A stretch of DNA of 64,000 bases from an uncultured Oscillospiraceae bacterium. GTDB taxonomy: Bacteria > Bacillota > Clostridia > Oscillospirales > Ruminococcaceae. Positions 42,666 to 52,933 of this stretch are shown piece after piece. A program made the position numbers and the translations under genes. Positions within the stretch are counted from its first letter, which is position 1. The number at the start of each line of letters is the position of its first letter. The stretch is taken from NCBI GenBank assembly GCA_949299455.1, contig CASGAN010000002.1:119692-183691 (forward strand), written 5' to 3'. Below the pieces are notes generated by a model, which searched no databases, had not been told where the DNA came from, and worked only from the letters and a program-made list of their open reading frames with translations.

Positions 42666-44207
42666 TTATTTTTTGTCAGAAGCCATTCGCTTGCCGAATA
42701 CAAAATAGCCAAGCACAACGAGCGCCGCCGAAACAATGAGCGGAATCCACGGAGAGGAAAGGAATCCCATGCACAGATAGCCGATACAGCACGCACCTGC
42801 CACCAGTGTTGCATATGGCATCTGGGAGGCGACGTGATTTAAGTGCGGACAGCCTGCACCTGTGGACGAAAGAATCGTCGTGTCGGAAATCGGGGAGATG
42901 TGGTCGCCGTAGACAGCGCCGGCCAAAATTGCACCGAAAATCGGAATCAGCAGGTGACTGGTCGAATCGGTGACGCAGATTGCAGAGCCGATCGGAATGA
43001 GCAGCGCCATGGTACCCCACGAGGTGCCGGTTGCGAATCCCAAAAAGCCTGCGACAACAAACAGAATGACCGGAAGGACAAAAATCGGGAATTGGTTGTC
43101 GTTGACGACATGTCCGACAAATCCGCCGGTGTTGAGGTGGTCGATGTCACAGATACCGCCGATGGTCCATGCGAGAATCAGAATGATGTACGCCGGAACC
43201 ATGGATTTGACGCCGGTAGTGATGGCGCCCATGAATTGACGGAACGAAAGCACGCGGCGCGGCAGATAAAACAGCAGGGTAAAGATCAGTGTCAGCGTGC
43301 CGCCCAGAACGAGCGAGAGCGATGCATCCGTGTTGCCGATGGCTTCAAACGGGGAAATGCCCTGACCGCTGAATGCGCCGCCGGTATACAGCATAGCGAT
43401 GATCGTGAACACGATGAGTGCCAGAATCGGCAGAACAAGGTCGATGACCTTTCCGTTTTTGCGGACTTCCATCTGACCGAGGCTTTCTGCGTCTGCATCC
43501 GATTCATTTGCACCGAGATCATTTTCCATCATTGCGGCACGTTCGAATTTTGCCATGGAGCCGAATTCCCGTTTGCCGCCACAGACGATTATAATCATCA
43601 GAATGGTGCACAGTGCGTACAGGTTGTAGGGAATTGTCTGGATAAACGCGGTCATACCGTTTTCCACACCGGAATTTTGCATATAGGTGGCAACAGAAGC
43701 GCCCCAGCTTGAAATCGGTGCGATGATGCAGATCGGTGCCGCTGTTGCGTCGAGCAGGTAGGAAAGCTTTGCGCGGGAAATGCGGAATTTGTCGGTGACC
43801 GGCCGCATGACAGTGCCGACGGTCAGACAGTTAAAGTAGTCGTCAATAAAGATCAGACAACCGAGCGCGCTTGTTGCAAGCGAAGCACCGGTGCGCGATT
43901 TGATTTTGGTGGATGCCCATTTGCCGTATGCGTTGGAGCCGCCCGCCATGGTGACGATCACGACAATCGCGCCCAAAAGGCCAAGGAAAATCAGAATGTT
44001 TGCGTTGTCGCCCATTTTAGTACCCATGACCTCAAACGTGGTGGTGAGCATATTGACCGGGTTAAAATGAGAGAAAATGAGCGCACCGGTGAAGATACCG
44101 ATGAGCAAAGAAGAAATGACTTCTTTTGTGGTGAGTGCAAGGAGAATTGCAATTACCGGAGGCAGAATGGAGAGCCATCCTGCGTTTGGTGCAAGCAGTG
44201 CTTCCAT
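42666..44207 (-). CDS. NhaC-family Na+/H+ antiporter
   Basis: A 513-residue membrane protein with about 11-12 helices. 'ALGCLIFIDDYFNCLTVGTV', 'DATAAPICIIAPISSWGAS', 'FLGFATGTSWGTMALLIPIG' and 'GDHISPISDTTILSSTGAG' are the conserved NhaC/YuiF/MleN-type segments, with Asp and Ser/Thr residues in broken helices. Some relatives exchange malate/lactate or amino acids with Na+/H+, so the substrate is open. Divergent from a ROK-like regulator. Confidence 0.9.
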   Translation of the reverse strand: MEALLAPNAGWLSILPPVIAILLALTTKEVISSLLIGIFTGALIFSHFNPVNMLTTTFEVMGTKMGDNANILIFLGLLGAIVVIVTMAGGSNAYGKWASTKIKSRTGASLATSALGCLIFIDDYFNCLTVGTVMRPVTDKFRISRAKLSYLLDATAAPICIIAPISSWGASVATYMQNSGVENGMTAFIQTIPYNLYALCTILMIIIVCGGKREFGSMAKFERAAMMENDLGANESDADAESLGQMEVRKNGKVIDLVLPILALIVFTIIAMLYTGGAFSGQGISPFEAIGNTDASLSLVLGGTLTLIFTLLFYLPRRVLSFRQFMGAITTGVKSMVPAYIILILAWTIGGICDIDHLNTGGFVGHVVNDNQFPIFVLPVILFVVAGFLGFATGTSWGTMALLIPIGSAICVTDSTSHLLIPIFGAILAGAVYGDHISPISDTTILSSTGAGCPHLNHVASQMPYATLVAGACCIGYLCMGFLSSPWIPLIVSAALVVLGYFVFGKRMASDKK

Positions 44208-44410
44208 AAAAAGAAACCAACCTTTCTATTCGTAAAATGTGACGTATATATGAACATATTATAACAAACCAACACGAAAAATCAATCAAAAAACGACAAG
44301 TTGGGCTGAATCTGAACAGGAATTCAGTGTGAAGATGTATATAATTCATTTTCTGTCCATAAAAAGCGCGGTGAAATCCGCTATACTAAATAAAAAAGGA
44401 AGGTGCGCAG
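44208..44410. promoter_or_regulatory. divergent control region nhaC / ROK-like gene
   Basis: A TATAAT -10 for nhaC on the minus strand (about 44259-44264) and TATACT (about 44381) for the ROK gene are visible; -35 boxes are weak. The inverted repeat CTGAAT-N10/11-ATTCAG (about 44307-44329) lies between and could be an operator. Confidence 0.45.
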
Positions 44411-45406
44411 ATGAATACCCCTATCAATCATCGATTGGATACCAAAACGAAAAGCCGAGTCGATATTTTAAACTGTATTCGGCATTATAAAGCATGCTCG
44501 CGGGTGGATATTGCCTCCTGTCTGGGAATTGCGAAGTCGCTTGTGACCGTTTTGACGAACGAGATGATTAAAGAAGGGATTCTCTCGGAGTGTGGCGAAA
44601 GCGCATTTCAGACACAAAAGCGCGGCAGGCGAAAAGTACTTTTGAAAATCGATGAAAACTATCGCTTGGTATTTGGCGCAGTGATCGAAAAAGAAGGGAT
44701 CACCGTCGGGCTTACCAATTTAAACGGAGATTCGCTGGAAAAACGCCGGATGCCGCTTGGAACTACATACCGCGAAACGCTGTCGCAGATTGTATCGGCG
44801 GTTGAGCAGATTTGCAGAGAAAACTACATTGTATTAAAGCGTGTGCTTGGTATCGGCGTGTGTTTAAGTGACAATGCGGCCGATTTGGTTGAGGGAGCGG
44901 GCAGTGCCGAGCGGCTGACGCGGTTAAAGCGTGATTTGTCCCATGCGCTGACGATTCCGATTATTACCTCGCGCACCGTTTCGGGAATGCTGATTGCACA
45001 GCGGCTGTTCGGCGGAAGCAATATGCGGCACGCGGCGCTTGTGCGCTGCTGCGGCCAGACAACAGAGGTTGGTATCTTGGTAAACGGCAAGCCGTACAGC
45101 GGCAGCCGCGGACTGGTTGCTGCGCAAACGGATGAAAATGAACCGGCGATCGATCCGGTGCATAAATCGGCACAGACTGCCGCAGTATGTGCCGGCGTAC
45201 TGGACCCCGAAAAAATGCTGTTTGGCGGAACGCTCATTTTAGCTGAGGAGACATTCCGGGCGGTTGCCGATGAAATGCAGCAGCTGCTTGGAAGAAAGCT
45301 TCCCTGCGAGCGGGCATTTGCAACAGAGGAACGGATTTATCTTGCCGGATGTGCGATTGCGGTGGAACGGTGCTTCTATTTGGACAGCACGTGGGATGTG
45401 GCATAA
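44411..45406 (+). CDS. ROK-family-like transcriptional regulator without kinase motifs
   Basis: A 331-residue protein. An N-terminal winged helix (about 12-75, 'CSRVDIASCLGIAKSLVTVL') and a ROK-like fold follow, as in NagC/XylR repressors. The phosphate-binding DxGGT motif (here 'GAVIEKEGITVGLTNLNGD') and the CxCGxxGC zinc motif are both missing, so it is neither a kinase nor a typical zinc-structured ROK repressor. AAGGAAGG precedes the ATG. Divergent from the antiporter, its likely target. Confidence 0.82.
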   Translation: MNTPINHRLDTKTKSRVDILNCIRHYKACSRVDIASCLGIAKSLVTVLTNEMIKEGILSECGESAFQTQKRGRRKVLLKIDENYRLVFGAVIEKEGITVGLTNLNGDSLEKRRMPLGTTYRETLSQIVSAVEQICRENYIVLKRVLGIGVCLSDNAADLVEGAGSAERLTRLKRDLSHALTIPIITSRTVSGMLIAQRLFGGSNMRHAALVRCCGQTTEVGILVNGKPYSGSRGLVAAQTDENEPAIDPVHKSAQTAAVCAGVLDPEKMLFGGTLILAEETFRAVADEMQQLLGRKLPCERAFATEERIYLAGCAIAVERCFYLDSTWDVA

Positions 45407-45413
45407 TAAAAAG

Positions 45414-45444
45414 AAACCGGGCGGAAAATTTCCGCCCGGTTTTT
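45414..45444. terminator. bidirectional terminator
   Basis: AAACCGGGCGGAAA, TTTCCGCCCGGTTTTT. Confidence 0.92.
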
Positions 45445-45468
45445 CATATTGAAGAAAGAAAATGGGAG

Positions 45469-45840
45469 TTAAAGATCCTCCTGCGGATCGTAGGCATACC
45501 GAAAATTGATACCAGGAGATGTAACGGAAAGATAGATAAAATCATGATCTGTTTGATTGGTAACGCCATGAATGTCTCCTTCTGCAAATCGAACAACATC
45601 TCCTTCTGAAAAAACTTTTGTTTTCTCGTTTTCGAGCAGCAAAATGCCTGTTCCTGAAAGAGCGACCCATATTTGTTCGGAAGTATCATGACTGTGCCGG
45701 CCGTTGGTTTTGCCCGGATGAACATACACCTTCGTGATCGTTACGCGCTTTGAGGATGAATTTTCGTTCCACAGTAATTGATGGGAATCCTGAAAATCTG
45801 ATTTTAAAACAACAATCGACTCTTTGTTGATGTATTCCAT
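45469..45840 (-). CDS. small cupin-domain protein
   Basis: A 123-residue single cupin. Motif 1 is 'VHPGKTNGRHSHDTSEQIWV' (His-His-Glu metal ligands) and motif 2 'DIHGVTNQTDHDFIY'. The second of two close ATGs (45840) is preferred, since AGGAGG lies 7 nt before it but only 1 nt before the first. Similar small cupins are isomerases, dioxygenases or sugar-binding proteins; function unassigned. No clear promoter between it and the tRNA-Lys terminator. Confidence 0.85.
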   Translation of the reverse strand: MEYINKESIVVLKSDFQDSHQLLWNENSSSKRVTITKVYVHPGKTNGRHSHDTSEQIWVALSGTGILLLENEKTKVFSEGDVVRFAEGDIHGVTNQTDHDFIYLSVTSPGINFRYAYDPQEDL

Positions 45841-45874
45841 AGTCATGCCTCCTGAATGTATTTTTATAATAATT

Positions 45875-45911
45875 AAAAATCCCGAACACAGTCCTGCGTT
45901 CGGGATTTTTT
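45875..45911. terminator. tRNA-Lys terminator
   Basis: AAAAATCCCGAAC, loop ACAGTCCTGC, GTTCGGGATTTTTT; 2 nt from the tRNA 3' end on the minus strand. Confidence 0.88.
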
Positions 45912-45912
45912 C

Positions 45913-45988
45913 TGGTGATCCACCGGAGATTCGAACTCCGGACCCTTTGATTAAAAGTCAAATGCTCTGCCAGCTGAGCTAGTGGATC
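45913..45988 (-). tRNA. tRNA-Lys (anticodon TTT)
   Basis: 76 nt with encoded CCA. Perfect acceptor stem GATCCAC/GTGGATC, anticodon arm TTTGA-CTTTTAA-TCAAA, T-arm CCGGAGTTCGAATCTCCGG. Confidence 0.97.
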
Positions 45989-46058
45989 ATGCGTTTATAT
46001 GAACTCGAGATTCGGAATTTGCTTTGTTTTGTTTGCCCCGTCTCTCGAGTGCTTGTTT

Positions 46059-46087
46059 ATTATAGCAGATGGAAATCAGGATGTCAA
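46059..46087 (-). promoter_or_regulatory. tRNA-Lys promoter
   Basis: Minus strand consensus TTGACA (46082-46087), 17 nt, TATAAT (46059-46064). The roughly 60-nt 5' extension contains ACTCGAGA...TCTCGAGT arms (about 46005-46050) that could fold into a processing stem. Confidence 0.92.
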
Positions 46088-46131
46088 CACCTTTTTTCGA
46101 TTTTTTTATTTTTTTTTGCGAAATGTTTTAA

Positions 46132-46160
46132 TTGCGGGAAAAACGCCTGTATGATATAAT
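46132..46160 (+). promoter_or_regulatory. lepA promoter
   Basis: TTGCGG (46132-46137), 17 nt, TATAAT (46155-46160), divergent from the tRNA-Lys promoter. Confidence 0.75.
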
Positions 46161-46235
46161 AATAAAGATCATGAAAACCCGCGTCATAAGGGAGTTTTCC
46201 CGTGTTGGCGCAAATTATACAAAGAGGTGAGATGT

Positions 46236-48044
46236 TTGTCGGACAGACAAAATAAAATCCGCAATTTCAGTATTATCGCGCATATCGACCACGGAAAGAG
46301 TACGCTTGCAGACCGTATGCTCGAGCTTACCAGTGCAGTCGAAAACCGTGAGATGGAAGAACAGCTTTTAGATAATATGGATATCGAACGCGAGCGCGGC
46401 ATTACCATCAAAGCCCGCGCCGTTACGATTGAGTATAAAGCACAGGACGGCGAAACGTATCAGCTCAACCTGATCGACACACCCGGCCATGTCGACTTTA
46501 ACTATGAGGTATCCCGTTCGCTTGCAGCGTGCGAGGGCGCCATTCTGGTAGTCGACGCATCGCAGGGTGTCGAGGCGCAGACGCTTGCCAATACGTATCT
46601 TGCAATCGATCACGATTTAGAGGTTGTGCCGGTTGTGAATAAAATCGACCTGCCGGCGGCTGATCCGGATACTGTGTGTCAGGAAATCGAGGATGTCATC
46701 GGCATTCCTGCAATGGATGCACCGCGTATCTCCGCAAAAACGGGCGTGAATATCGCTTCGGTGCTTGAAGCAGTTGTGCGGGACGTGCCGCCGCCGTCGG
46801 GCGACGAGAATGCACCGTTCAAAGCGCTCATCTTCGATTCCTATTACGACAGCTATAAAGGCGTTATCGTCTATATCCGCGTGATGGACGGCGAGCTTCA
46901 TGTGGGCGACACCATCCGGATGATGGCATCGGGCGGTGAATATACCGTCACAGAGCTTGGTTATATGGGTGCAAAAACATCCATCCCGCGCGAGGGACTG
47001 TATGCAGGTGAGGTTGGCTATATTGCGGCAAGTATTAAGGATATCGGCGATACGCGCGTGGGCGATACGGTAACACGTGCCGATCGTCCGGCGGCAGAAC
47101 CGCTCCCAGGCTATAAAAAAGTCAATCCGATGGTGTTTTCCGGTATTTATCCGGCGGACGGTGCAAAATATCAGGATCTGCGCGATGCACTGACGAAACT
47201 TCAGTTAAATGATGCGTCGCTCACGTTCGAGCCGGAAACGTCGATTGCGCTCGGATTTGGTTTCCGCTGCGGCTTCTTGGGCCTTTTGCATATGGAAATT
47301 ATCCAGGAACGGTTAGAGCGTGAATTTAACCTTGATCTCATCACGACTGCACCGTCGGTTGTGTACCGGCTGACGCTGACAAACGGTGAGGTGCAGATGA
47401 TCGACAACCCGACCAACTATCCGGACGCTGCACTGATCGCGCAGGCAGAGGAGCCGTTTGTCAAAGCGAACATTTTGACGCCGAACGAATTTGTCGGTAA
47501 CATCATGGAGCTTTGCCAGAACCGCCGCGGTATCTTTAAGGATATGAAATATCTCGATGTCACCCGCGTCGAAATGCACTATGAACTGCCGCTCAACGAG
47601 ATTGTGTACGACTTTTTTGACGCACTCAAATCGAGAACGCGCGGTTATGCGTCGTTTGACTACGAGCTGTCCGGTTTTGTGCAGTCGAAGCTTGTCAAAC
47701 TCGACATCCTCTTAAACGGCGAGATCGTCGACGCGCTGTCGTTTATCGTTCATGCGGACAAGGCGTATGAGCGCGGCAGACGCATTGCAGAGAAATTAAA
47801 GGACAACATTCCGCGCCAACTGTTCGAAGTGCCGATTCAGGCGGCAATCGGCGGAAAGATCATCGCGCGCGAAACCGTCAAGGCAATGCGCAAGGACGTG
47901 CTTGCAAAATGTTACGGCGGCGATATTACCCGAAAGAAAAAGCTGCTTGAAAAGCAGAAAGAGGGCAAAAAGCGGATGCGTTCGCTCGGCAGTGTCGAAG
48001 TGCCGCAGGAAGCATTCATGGCAGTGCTCAAACTCGACGAATAA
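46236..48044 (+). CDS. lepA: elongation factor 4 (LepA GTPase)
   Basis: A 602-residue translational GTPase. The start is TTG at 46236, giving [20 protein letters not shown] as in other LepA proteins, with AGAGGTG 6 nt upstream. G1 [10 protein letters not shown]3 DTPGHVDF, G4 NKIDLP, then EF-G-like domains and the LepA-specific C-terminus ending '[20 protein letters not shown]'. It back-translocates or remodels stalled ribosomes. Monocistronic, with its own terminator. Confidence 0.97.
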   Translation: MSDRQNKIRNFSIIAHIDHGKSTLADRMLELTSAVENREMEEQLLDNMDIERERGITIKARAVTIEYKAQDGETYQLNLIDTPGHVDFNYEVSRSLAACEGAILVVDASQGVEAQTLANTYLAIDHDLEVVPVVNKIDLPAADPDTVCQEIEDVIGIPAMDAPRISAKTGVNIASVLEAVVRDVPPPSGDENAPFKALIFDSYYDSYKGVIVYIRVMDGELHVGDTIRMMASGGEYTVTELGYMGAKTSIPREGLYAGEVGYIAASIKDIGDTRVGDTVTRADRPAAEPLPGYKKVNPMVFSGIYPADGAKYQDLRDALTKLQLNDASLTFEPETSIALGFGFRCGFLGLLHMEIIQERLEREFNLDLITTAPSVVYRLTLTNGEVQMIDNPTNYPDAALIAQAEEPFVKANILTPNEFVGNIMELCQNRRGIFKDMKYLDVTRVEMHYELPLNEIVYDFFDALKSRTRGYASFDYELSGFVQSKLVKLDILLNGEIVDALSFIVHADKAYERGRRIAEKLKDNIPRQLFEVPIQAAIGGKIIARETVKAMRKDVLAKCYGGDITRKKKLLEKQKEGKKRMRSLGSVEVPQEAFMAVLKLDE

Positions 48045-48056
48045 AGAGAAAAGACA

Positions 48057-48101
48057 AAACGGAAGCGTGGTTTGCAGATGCAGATGATGCTTCCGTTTTT
48101 T
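48057..48101 (+). terminator. lepA terminator
   Basis: AAAACGGAAGC and GCTTCCGTTTTTT around a 23-nt loop. Confidence 0.78.
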
Positions 48102-48188
48102 ATCGATGGGATTCACAGAAAATAAGGTGTATGACGTGAGAAAAGATGACATAAAATAGAAAAACACAGCGCGCCTAATGCAGCTGAC

Positions 48189-48217
48189 TTGACAGTTTTT
48201 GTGATTCGTTATACAAT
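48189..48217 (+). promoter_or_regulatory. RNase J promoter
   Basis: TTGACA (48189-48194), 17 nt, TACAAT (48212-48217). It produces an unusually long leader of about 220-250 nt. Confidence 0.88.
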
Positions 48218-48231
48218 AATAACTACAGTAG

Positions 48232-48390
48232 ATGTACGGAGAAACTGTAAAAAAAGAAACAGCTGCCGAGGCAAAGAGATCGGATGAAAAAGAAAAACGG
48301 CAGGCAGCCACAGAACAACATCATCTTGTTCCCGTTTCTTTTGATTTCACACAACGAAAAACGAATACATATTCCGGATACCGACTTTGA
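48232..48390 (+). other. 52-codon open frame in the RNase J leader, doubtful
   Basis: ATG at 48232 opens a charged 52-residue frame (MYGETVKKETAAEAKRSDEK...) ending TGA at 48390, in the same frame as RNase J downstream. No ribosome binding site precedes it. It could be a leader peptide or chance. Confidence 0.25.
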
Positions 48391-48471
48391 TTTTTCAATA
48401 TATAAGGTCGGCTTTGGTAGTTGTACCTTTTTATCCGGACGATGAACAAAACCGAAGTGAGGGAACTGACA

Positions 48472-50388
48472 TTGCGCAAGAATTACGCATCATTTAATGA
48501 AAACGACGGAATGGCACCGTCTGAACAAAAACAAACCAAAAAGCGTTCACCGCGTGTGCCGAACGGAAAACGCGCATTCAAGCCGCTGAATCCGGAGGCG
48601 CTTTTGGCAGATTTGCAGCGGGAACAGGCAGGCGAACCGCAGAGAAAAACACAGACTGCGAACAAAAAACAGAACAGACCGTCTGCACCGCGGAAGAATA
48701 CACGCCGCACACCGCAAAGACAGGCGAAAAAACCGCCGATCAATATCATTCCATTGGGCGGACTCAATGAGATCGGCAAGAATATGACCGTGTATGAATG
48801 CTGCGGCGATATGTTTATCATCGACTGCGGATTGGCATTCCCGGATGCGGATATGCTGGGCGTTGATCTGGTGATTCCGGATTTTTCATATGTTGAACAG
48901 AATATCGATAAAATCCGCGGCATTGTGATTACCCACGGACATGAGGATCATATCGGTGCGATCCCGTATCTGCTTAAACGCGTTTCGCTTCCGATTTATG
49001 CGTCACCGCTTGCAATCGGACTGATTAAAGGCAAGCTCAAAGAGCACGGTCTTTTGAATCAGGCGAAGCTGTTTGTCGTCAACCCGCGTGATACCATCCA
49101 GATGGGATGCATGAAGGTTGAGTTTATCCATATGAATCACTCGATTCCGGACGCAATGGGCATTGTTGTCCATTCGCCGGCAGGCATCGTGGTGCATACG
49201 GGCGACTTTAAGATCGACTATACCCCGATCGAGGGCGGCGTGACCGACCTTGCACGTTTGGCTGAGCTTGGCGAAAAAGGCGTGCTGTGTCTGTTGTCTG
49301 ATTCGACGAACGCGGAGCGTCCCGGATCTACACCGAGTGAGCGGAAAGTCGGCCGTTCATTTGAAGGATTGTTTACCAATGCAGAAGGACGCCGCATCAT
49401 CATCGCGTCGTTCTCTTCGAATATTCACCGCATTCAGCAGATTATCACGGTGGCGGAAAAATTCGGCCGCAAAGTGGCAGTTTCCGGCAGAAGTATGGAA
49501 AATGTCGTGTCGGTTGCAGTGGAGCTTGGCTATTTAAGCGTTCCGGAAGGACTGCTCGTTGACATCGACACGATTTCCCGCTATCCGCAGGAAAAGGTGG
49601 TCGTGATTACAACAGGAAGCCAGGGCGAGCCGATGAGTGCGCTGTCCCGTATGGCAACAGGCGATCACCGCAAGGTGAATGTCACCGCACAGGATTTCAT
49701 CATCATCTCTGCAACGCCGATTCCCGGCAACGAAAAGCACGTCACCCGTGTGGTCAATGATTTGTTAAAGCTCGGCGCAGAGGTCGTATATGAAGCGATG
49801 TACGAAGTGCACGTTTCGGGACACGCCTGCCAAGATGAATTAGCACTCGTCATGACGATGACCAGACCGAAATTTTTCATGCCGATTCACGGTGAATTCA
49901 AGCACTTGAAAGCAAGCGCAAAGCTTGCAAAAACGATGGGCATTGAGCCGTCTCACGTCATGATCAGTGACATCGGTCAGGTGATTACCGTGTCGGAGGA
50001 TGGCATCAGCCAAACAGGCACCGTGCCGTCGGGACGTGTGCTCGTGGATGGACTGGGTGTGGGCGATGTCGGCGCAATCGTTCTGCGCGATCGTCAGCAT
50101 CTTGCAAAAGACGGCTTGATTATTGTGGTCATCACAATGGAGAGTTTGACCGGTACCCTGCTTGCAGGACCGGATATTGTATCGCGCGGATTTGTGTATG
50201 TGCGCGAAGCGGAGGAGCTCATGACCGAAGCGAAACAGGTGGTCAAGAATATTTTGGATCAGTGTTTGGATTCGGGAATCCGCGATTGGAGCACCATTAA
50301 AATGAACGTCCGTGACGGACTTTCGAATTATATCTATAAAAAGACAAAACGCGGCCCGATGATTCTGCCGATCATCACAGAGGTGTAA
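48472..50388 (+). CDS. rnj: ribonuclease J
   Basis: About 638 residues. Metallo-beta-lactamase core with 'VITHGHEDHIGAIPYLL' (HxHxDH zinc site), 'HMNHSIPDAMGIVVHSPAG', beta-CASP domain ('DSTNAERPGSTPSE', 'SGRSMENV') and C-terminal domain. It acts as endonuclease and 5'-3' exonuclease on mRNA. A basic, Pro-rich N-terminal extension of roughly 90 residues precedes the catalytic domain. Start: TTG 48472 has GAGG 9-10 nt upstream; ATG 48442 without a ribosome binding site is the alternative. gdpP follows after 24 nt. Confidence 0.95.
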   Translation: MRKNYASFNENDGMAPSEQKQTKKRSPRVPNGKRAFKPLNPEALLADLQREQAGEPQRKTQTANKKQNRPSAPRKNTRRTPQRQAKKPPINIIPLGGLNEIGKNMTVYECCGDMFIIDCGLAFPDADMLGVDLVIPDFSYVEQNIDKIRGIVITHGHEDHIGAIPYLLKRVSLPIYASPLAIGLIKGKLKEHGLLNQAKLFVVNPRDTIQMGCMKVEFIHMNHSIPDAMGIVVHSPAGIVVHTGDFKIDYTPIEGGVTDLARLAELGEKGVLCLLSDSTNAERPGSTPSERKVGRSFEGLFTNAEGRRIIIASFSSNIHRIQQIITVAEKFGRKVAVSGRSMENVVSVAVELGYLSVPEGLLVDIDTISRYPQEKVVVITTGSQGEPMSALSRMATGDHRKVNVTAQDFIIISATPIPGNEKHVTRVVNDLLKLGAEVVYEAMYEVHVSGHACQDELALVMTMTRPKFFMPIHGEFKHLKASAKLAKTMGIEPSHVMISDIGQVITVSEDGISQTGTVPSGRVLVDGLGVGDVGAIVLRDRQHLAKDGLIIVVITMESLTGTLLAGPDIVSRGFVYVREAEELMTEAKQVVKNILDQCLDSGIRDWSTIKMNVRDGLSNYIYKKTKRGPMILPIITEV

Positions 50389-50412
50389 CAGGTGCCGCAA
50401 GGGGGCTTTTTT

Positions 50413-52407
50413 ATGAAGCAAAAACGATTTTGGCTCATCAGACCATTATATGCACTGCTTATTTTGATGACACTCGTGCTGTGGGGTCTGTTGTTTTTGG
50501 CGGATTGGCGGCTGTTTTTGATCACAGCGCCGTTTGTTATCGTCGTGGATACGATTGCGGCGATCAAAATCTTCCGGATTCAGCAGGACCTGCGCAAGTC
50601 GATGTCCTCGATCGGCAAAATGCTGTCTGATTCACAGGAAACAGGACTGCTGTATTTCCCCATGCCCGTGCTTTTTTCAACAGAGGCGGGGGAGATTGTT
50701 TGGTATAACGAGATGTTTCGTTCGGTGGTGCTCCATGACGGTGATGATATTTTCGGTTATGGATTAAGCTACCTGTTTCCGGATTCACCTGAGGATATTG
50801 CTGAAAACGGTCCGCGCATGATCGGCTGTCAGGGTGGATTTTATCAGACATTCTGCATGAAAACGGCCGGCCCCCAATCGTTTTATGCGATGTATTTTGT
50901 GGATGTGACAAGGCTTGAAAACAAGCGGCGCGAAGAGGAGAAAAAGCGTCCTGTCATTTTGTCCATGCTGATTGATAACTACGAAGAAACCATTAACCGT
51001 GAACCGGAGAGCAACAAATTAAAGCTGTTAAACGATGTACGCAATACCATTCAGGAATTTGCGGATAAAACAAGCGGATTTATCCGCCGGGTTGACCATG
51101 ACCGCTACGTCATGGTGGTTGAGAGCCAGGATCTTGACAAAATGCGGCGCAATCGCTTCCAAATTCTTGACCAAGTGCGCATGGTGGAAACGGAGAACCG
51201 CACGCCGGTTACATTGTCAATCGGTGTTTCGCGTGTGACGGATAATATGAAGCATGCCGAGAATGAAGCGCGCCAGGCGCTTGAAATGGCGCTCGGACGC
51301 GGCGGTGATCAGGTTGCCATCAAAACAGACGGCGGATACGAGTTCTTCGGCGGCTTTTCAAAGGGTGTCGAAAAACAGACAAAGGTCAAAACGCGTATCG
51401 TGGCATCCGCACTTGCAGAGCTTGTCAAAGCCAGCAGCAATGTGCTGGTGATGGGACATAAATTCGCCGATCTGGATGCGCTCGGTTCTGCGATTGGCAT
51501 GGCGAAAGCGGTGCGCTGTCTTGGGAAAAATTCTGCGATCGTGCTGGATTCGAGACGCAATCTTGCGGATGTGCTCGTGCAGCGGCTGGTTGAGCACAAG
51601 GAACAGGATTTGATCTGTCTGCCGGATGTGGCACGCGACCTTGTGAATGAGAAAACACTGCTGATTATCGTGGATACGCATACGCAGGATCTGATTGAGA
51701 GCCCGGCGATTTATGAGGCGTGCAAGCAGGTGGTTGTCATTGACCATCACCGGAAAATGGTCAACCATATTCAAAATGCGGTGATCTTTTACCATGAGCC
51801 GTTTGCGTCGAGTGCGTCTGAAATGGTGACAGAGCTGATTCAGTATTTAGGCGATGCATGCAGACTCGGCCGCATGGAAGCAGAAGCGCTTTTGGCAGGC
51901 ATTATGCTCGATACAAAGAGTTTCGTCGTCAAAACGGGCGTGCGCACGTTTGAAGCAGCGGCGTATTTAAGACGGCTCGGTGCAGATACCGTTTCGGTCA
52001 ATCAGTTGTTTGCTTCGACGATTGAGTCGTATCGCCGGCGGACACAGATCGTGTCGAACGCGGAGATTGTCAAGGGCTGTAACTGTGCGATTTCGGTGTG
52101 CGATTTTGCAGCGGATGATATGCGCGTGATCGCACCGCAGGCGGCAGATGAACTTTTGAATATCAACGGAGTGAAAGCTTCGTTTGTATTATATCAGGAA
52201 AACGGAAATGTCAATATTTCCGCACGCTCCATGGGCGCGTTTAACGTGCAGGTCATCATGGAACAGCTTGGCGGCGGCGGACATCATACAATGGCCGGCG
52301 CGCAGATCAAAGATACCGAATGTCATTTGGTACGAACAAAGCTGGCGGCGATTATTGAAGAATACGTTGCCGAACAAGAGAAAAAGGAAAGAAAGGCGGA
52401 AGCATAG
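50413..52407 (+). CDS. gdpP: cyclic-di-AMP phosphodiesterase GdpP
   Basis: A 664-residue protein with two N-terminal helices (about 9-50), a PAS-like domain (about 75-150) and a degenerate GGDEF domain (about 165-300). The DHH/DHHA1 phosphoesterase follows: '[13 protein letters not shown]', '[10 protein letters not shown]' and '[12 protein letters not shown]'. It hydrolyses c-di-AMP to pApA and so tunes potassium and wall homeostasis. ATG 50413 follows AAGGGGG. The rplI ATG lies 1 nt after its stop, a common gdpP-rplI-dnaB arrangement. Confidence 0.96.
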   Translation: MKQKRFWLIRPLYALLILMTLVLWGLLFLADWRLFLITAPFVIVVDTIAAIKIFRIQQDLRKSMSSIGKMLSDSQETGLLYFPMPVLFSTEAGEIVWYNEMFRSVVLHDGDDIFGYGLSYLFPDSPEDIAENGPRMIGCQGGFYQTFCMKTAGPQSFYAMYFVDVTRLENKRREEEKKRPVILSMLIDNYEETINREPESNKLKLLNDVRNTIQEFADKTSGFIRRVDHDRYVMVVESQDLDKMRRNRFQILDQVRMVETENRTPVTLSIGVSRVTDNMKHAENEARQALEMALGRGGDQVAIKTDGGYEFFGGFSKGVEKQTKVKTRIVASALAELVKASSNVLVMGHKFADLDALGSAIGMAKAVRCLGKNSAIVLDSRRNLADVLVQRLVEHKEQDLICLPDVARDLVNEKTLLIIVDTHTQDLIESPAIYEACKQVVVIDHHRKMVNHIQNAVIFYHEPFASSASEMVTELIQYLGDACRLGRMEAEALLAGIMLDTKSFVVKTGVRTFEAAAYLRRLGADTVSVNQLFASTIESYRRRTQIVSNAEIVKGCNCAISVCDFAADDMRVIAPQAADELLNINGVKASFVLYQENGNVNISARSMGAFNVQVIMEQLGGGGHHTMAGAQIKDTECHLVRTKLAAIIEEYVAEQEKKERKAEA

Positions 52408-52408
52408 A

Positions 52409-52858
52409 ATGCAGGTTATTTTAAAACAGGATGTCAAAGGAACCGGAAAAGCAGGCGAGCTTGTGAAGGTATCCGACGGATATGCAAAAAACTTTTTATT
52501 AAAACGCGGACTGGCTGTAGAGGCAAGCGCTGCGGCGATGAACGAGAAAAAAACAAAAGATGAGGCAGCAGCACACCACGCACAGGTTGCACTTGATGAG
52601 GCAAAAGCGGCTGCAGCACAGATCGACGGCAAAACGATCACCGTATTTGCAAAAGCAGGCACAGGCGGCCGGCTGTTCGGCGCTGTGACAGCAAAAGAAA
52701 TTGCGGATGCGGCAAACGAGCAGTTTCAATTGAATCTCAACAAAAAGAAGATTTCGGTGAAATCGGATATCAAGACGTTTGGCGAGTACACCTGCGAAGT
52801 CAAACTTCACACAGGTGTGACCGCGACACTGAATGTGAGTGTCAAAGAAGCACAATAA
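52409..52858 (+). CDS. rplI: 50S ribosomal protein L9
   Basis: A 149-residue protein: [20 protein letters not shown], '[16 protein letters not shown]', a long Ala/Lys helix and the C-terminal domain '[13 protein letters not shown]'. ATG immediately after the gdpP stop; coupled translation likely. Confidence 0.97.
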   Translation: MQVILKQDVKGTGKAGELVKVSDGYAKNFLLKRGLAVEASAAAMNEKKTKDEAAAHHAQVALDEAKAAAAQIDGKTITVFAKAGTGGRLFGAVTAKEIADAANEQFQLNLNKKKISVKSDIKTFGEYTCEVKLHTGVTATLNVSVKEAQ

Positions 52859-52870
52859 CAACCGAAAGAG

Positions 52871-52901
52871 AGCCTGTCCCGGCGGATAGGCTTATTTTTC
52901 G
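52871..52901 (+). terminator. weak terminator between rplI and dnaB
   Basis: AGCCTGTCC, CGGC, GGATAGGCT then ATTTTT. Probably partial, since dnaB has no clear promoter of its own. Confidence 0.55.
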
Positions 52902-52933
52902 TTTTTGGGGTGTTCAAAAAAGGAGGCGTTTGC

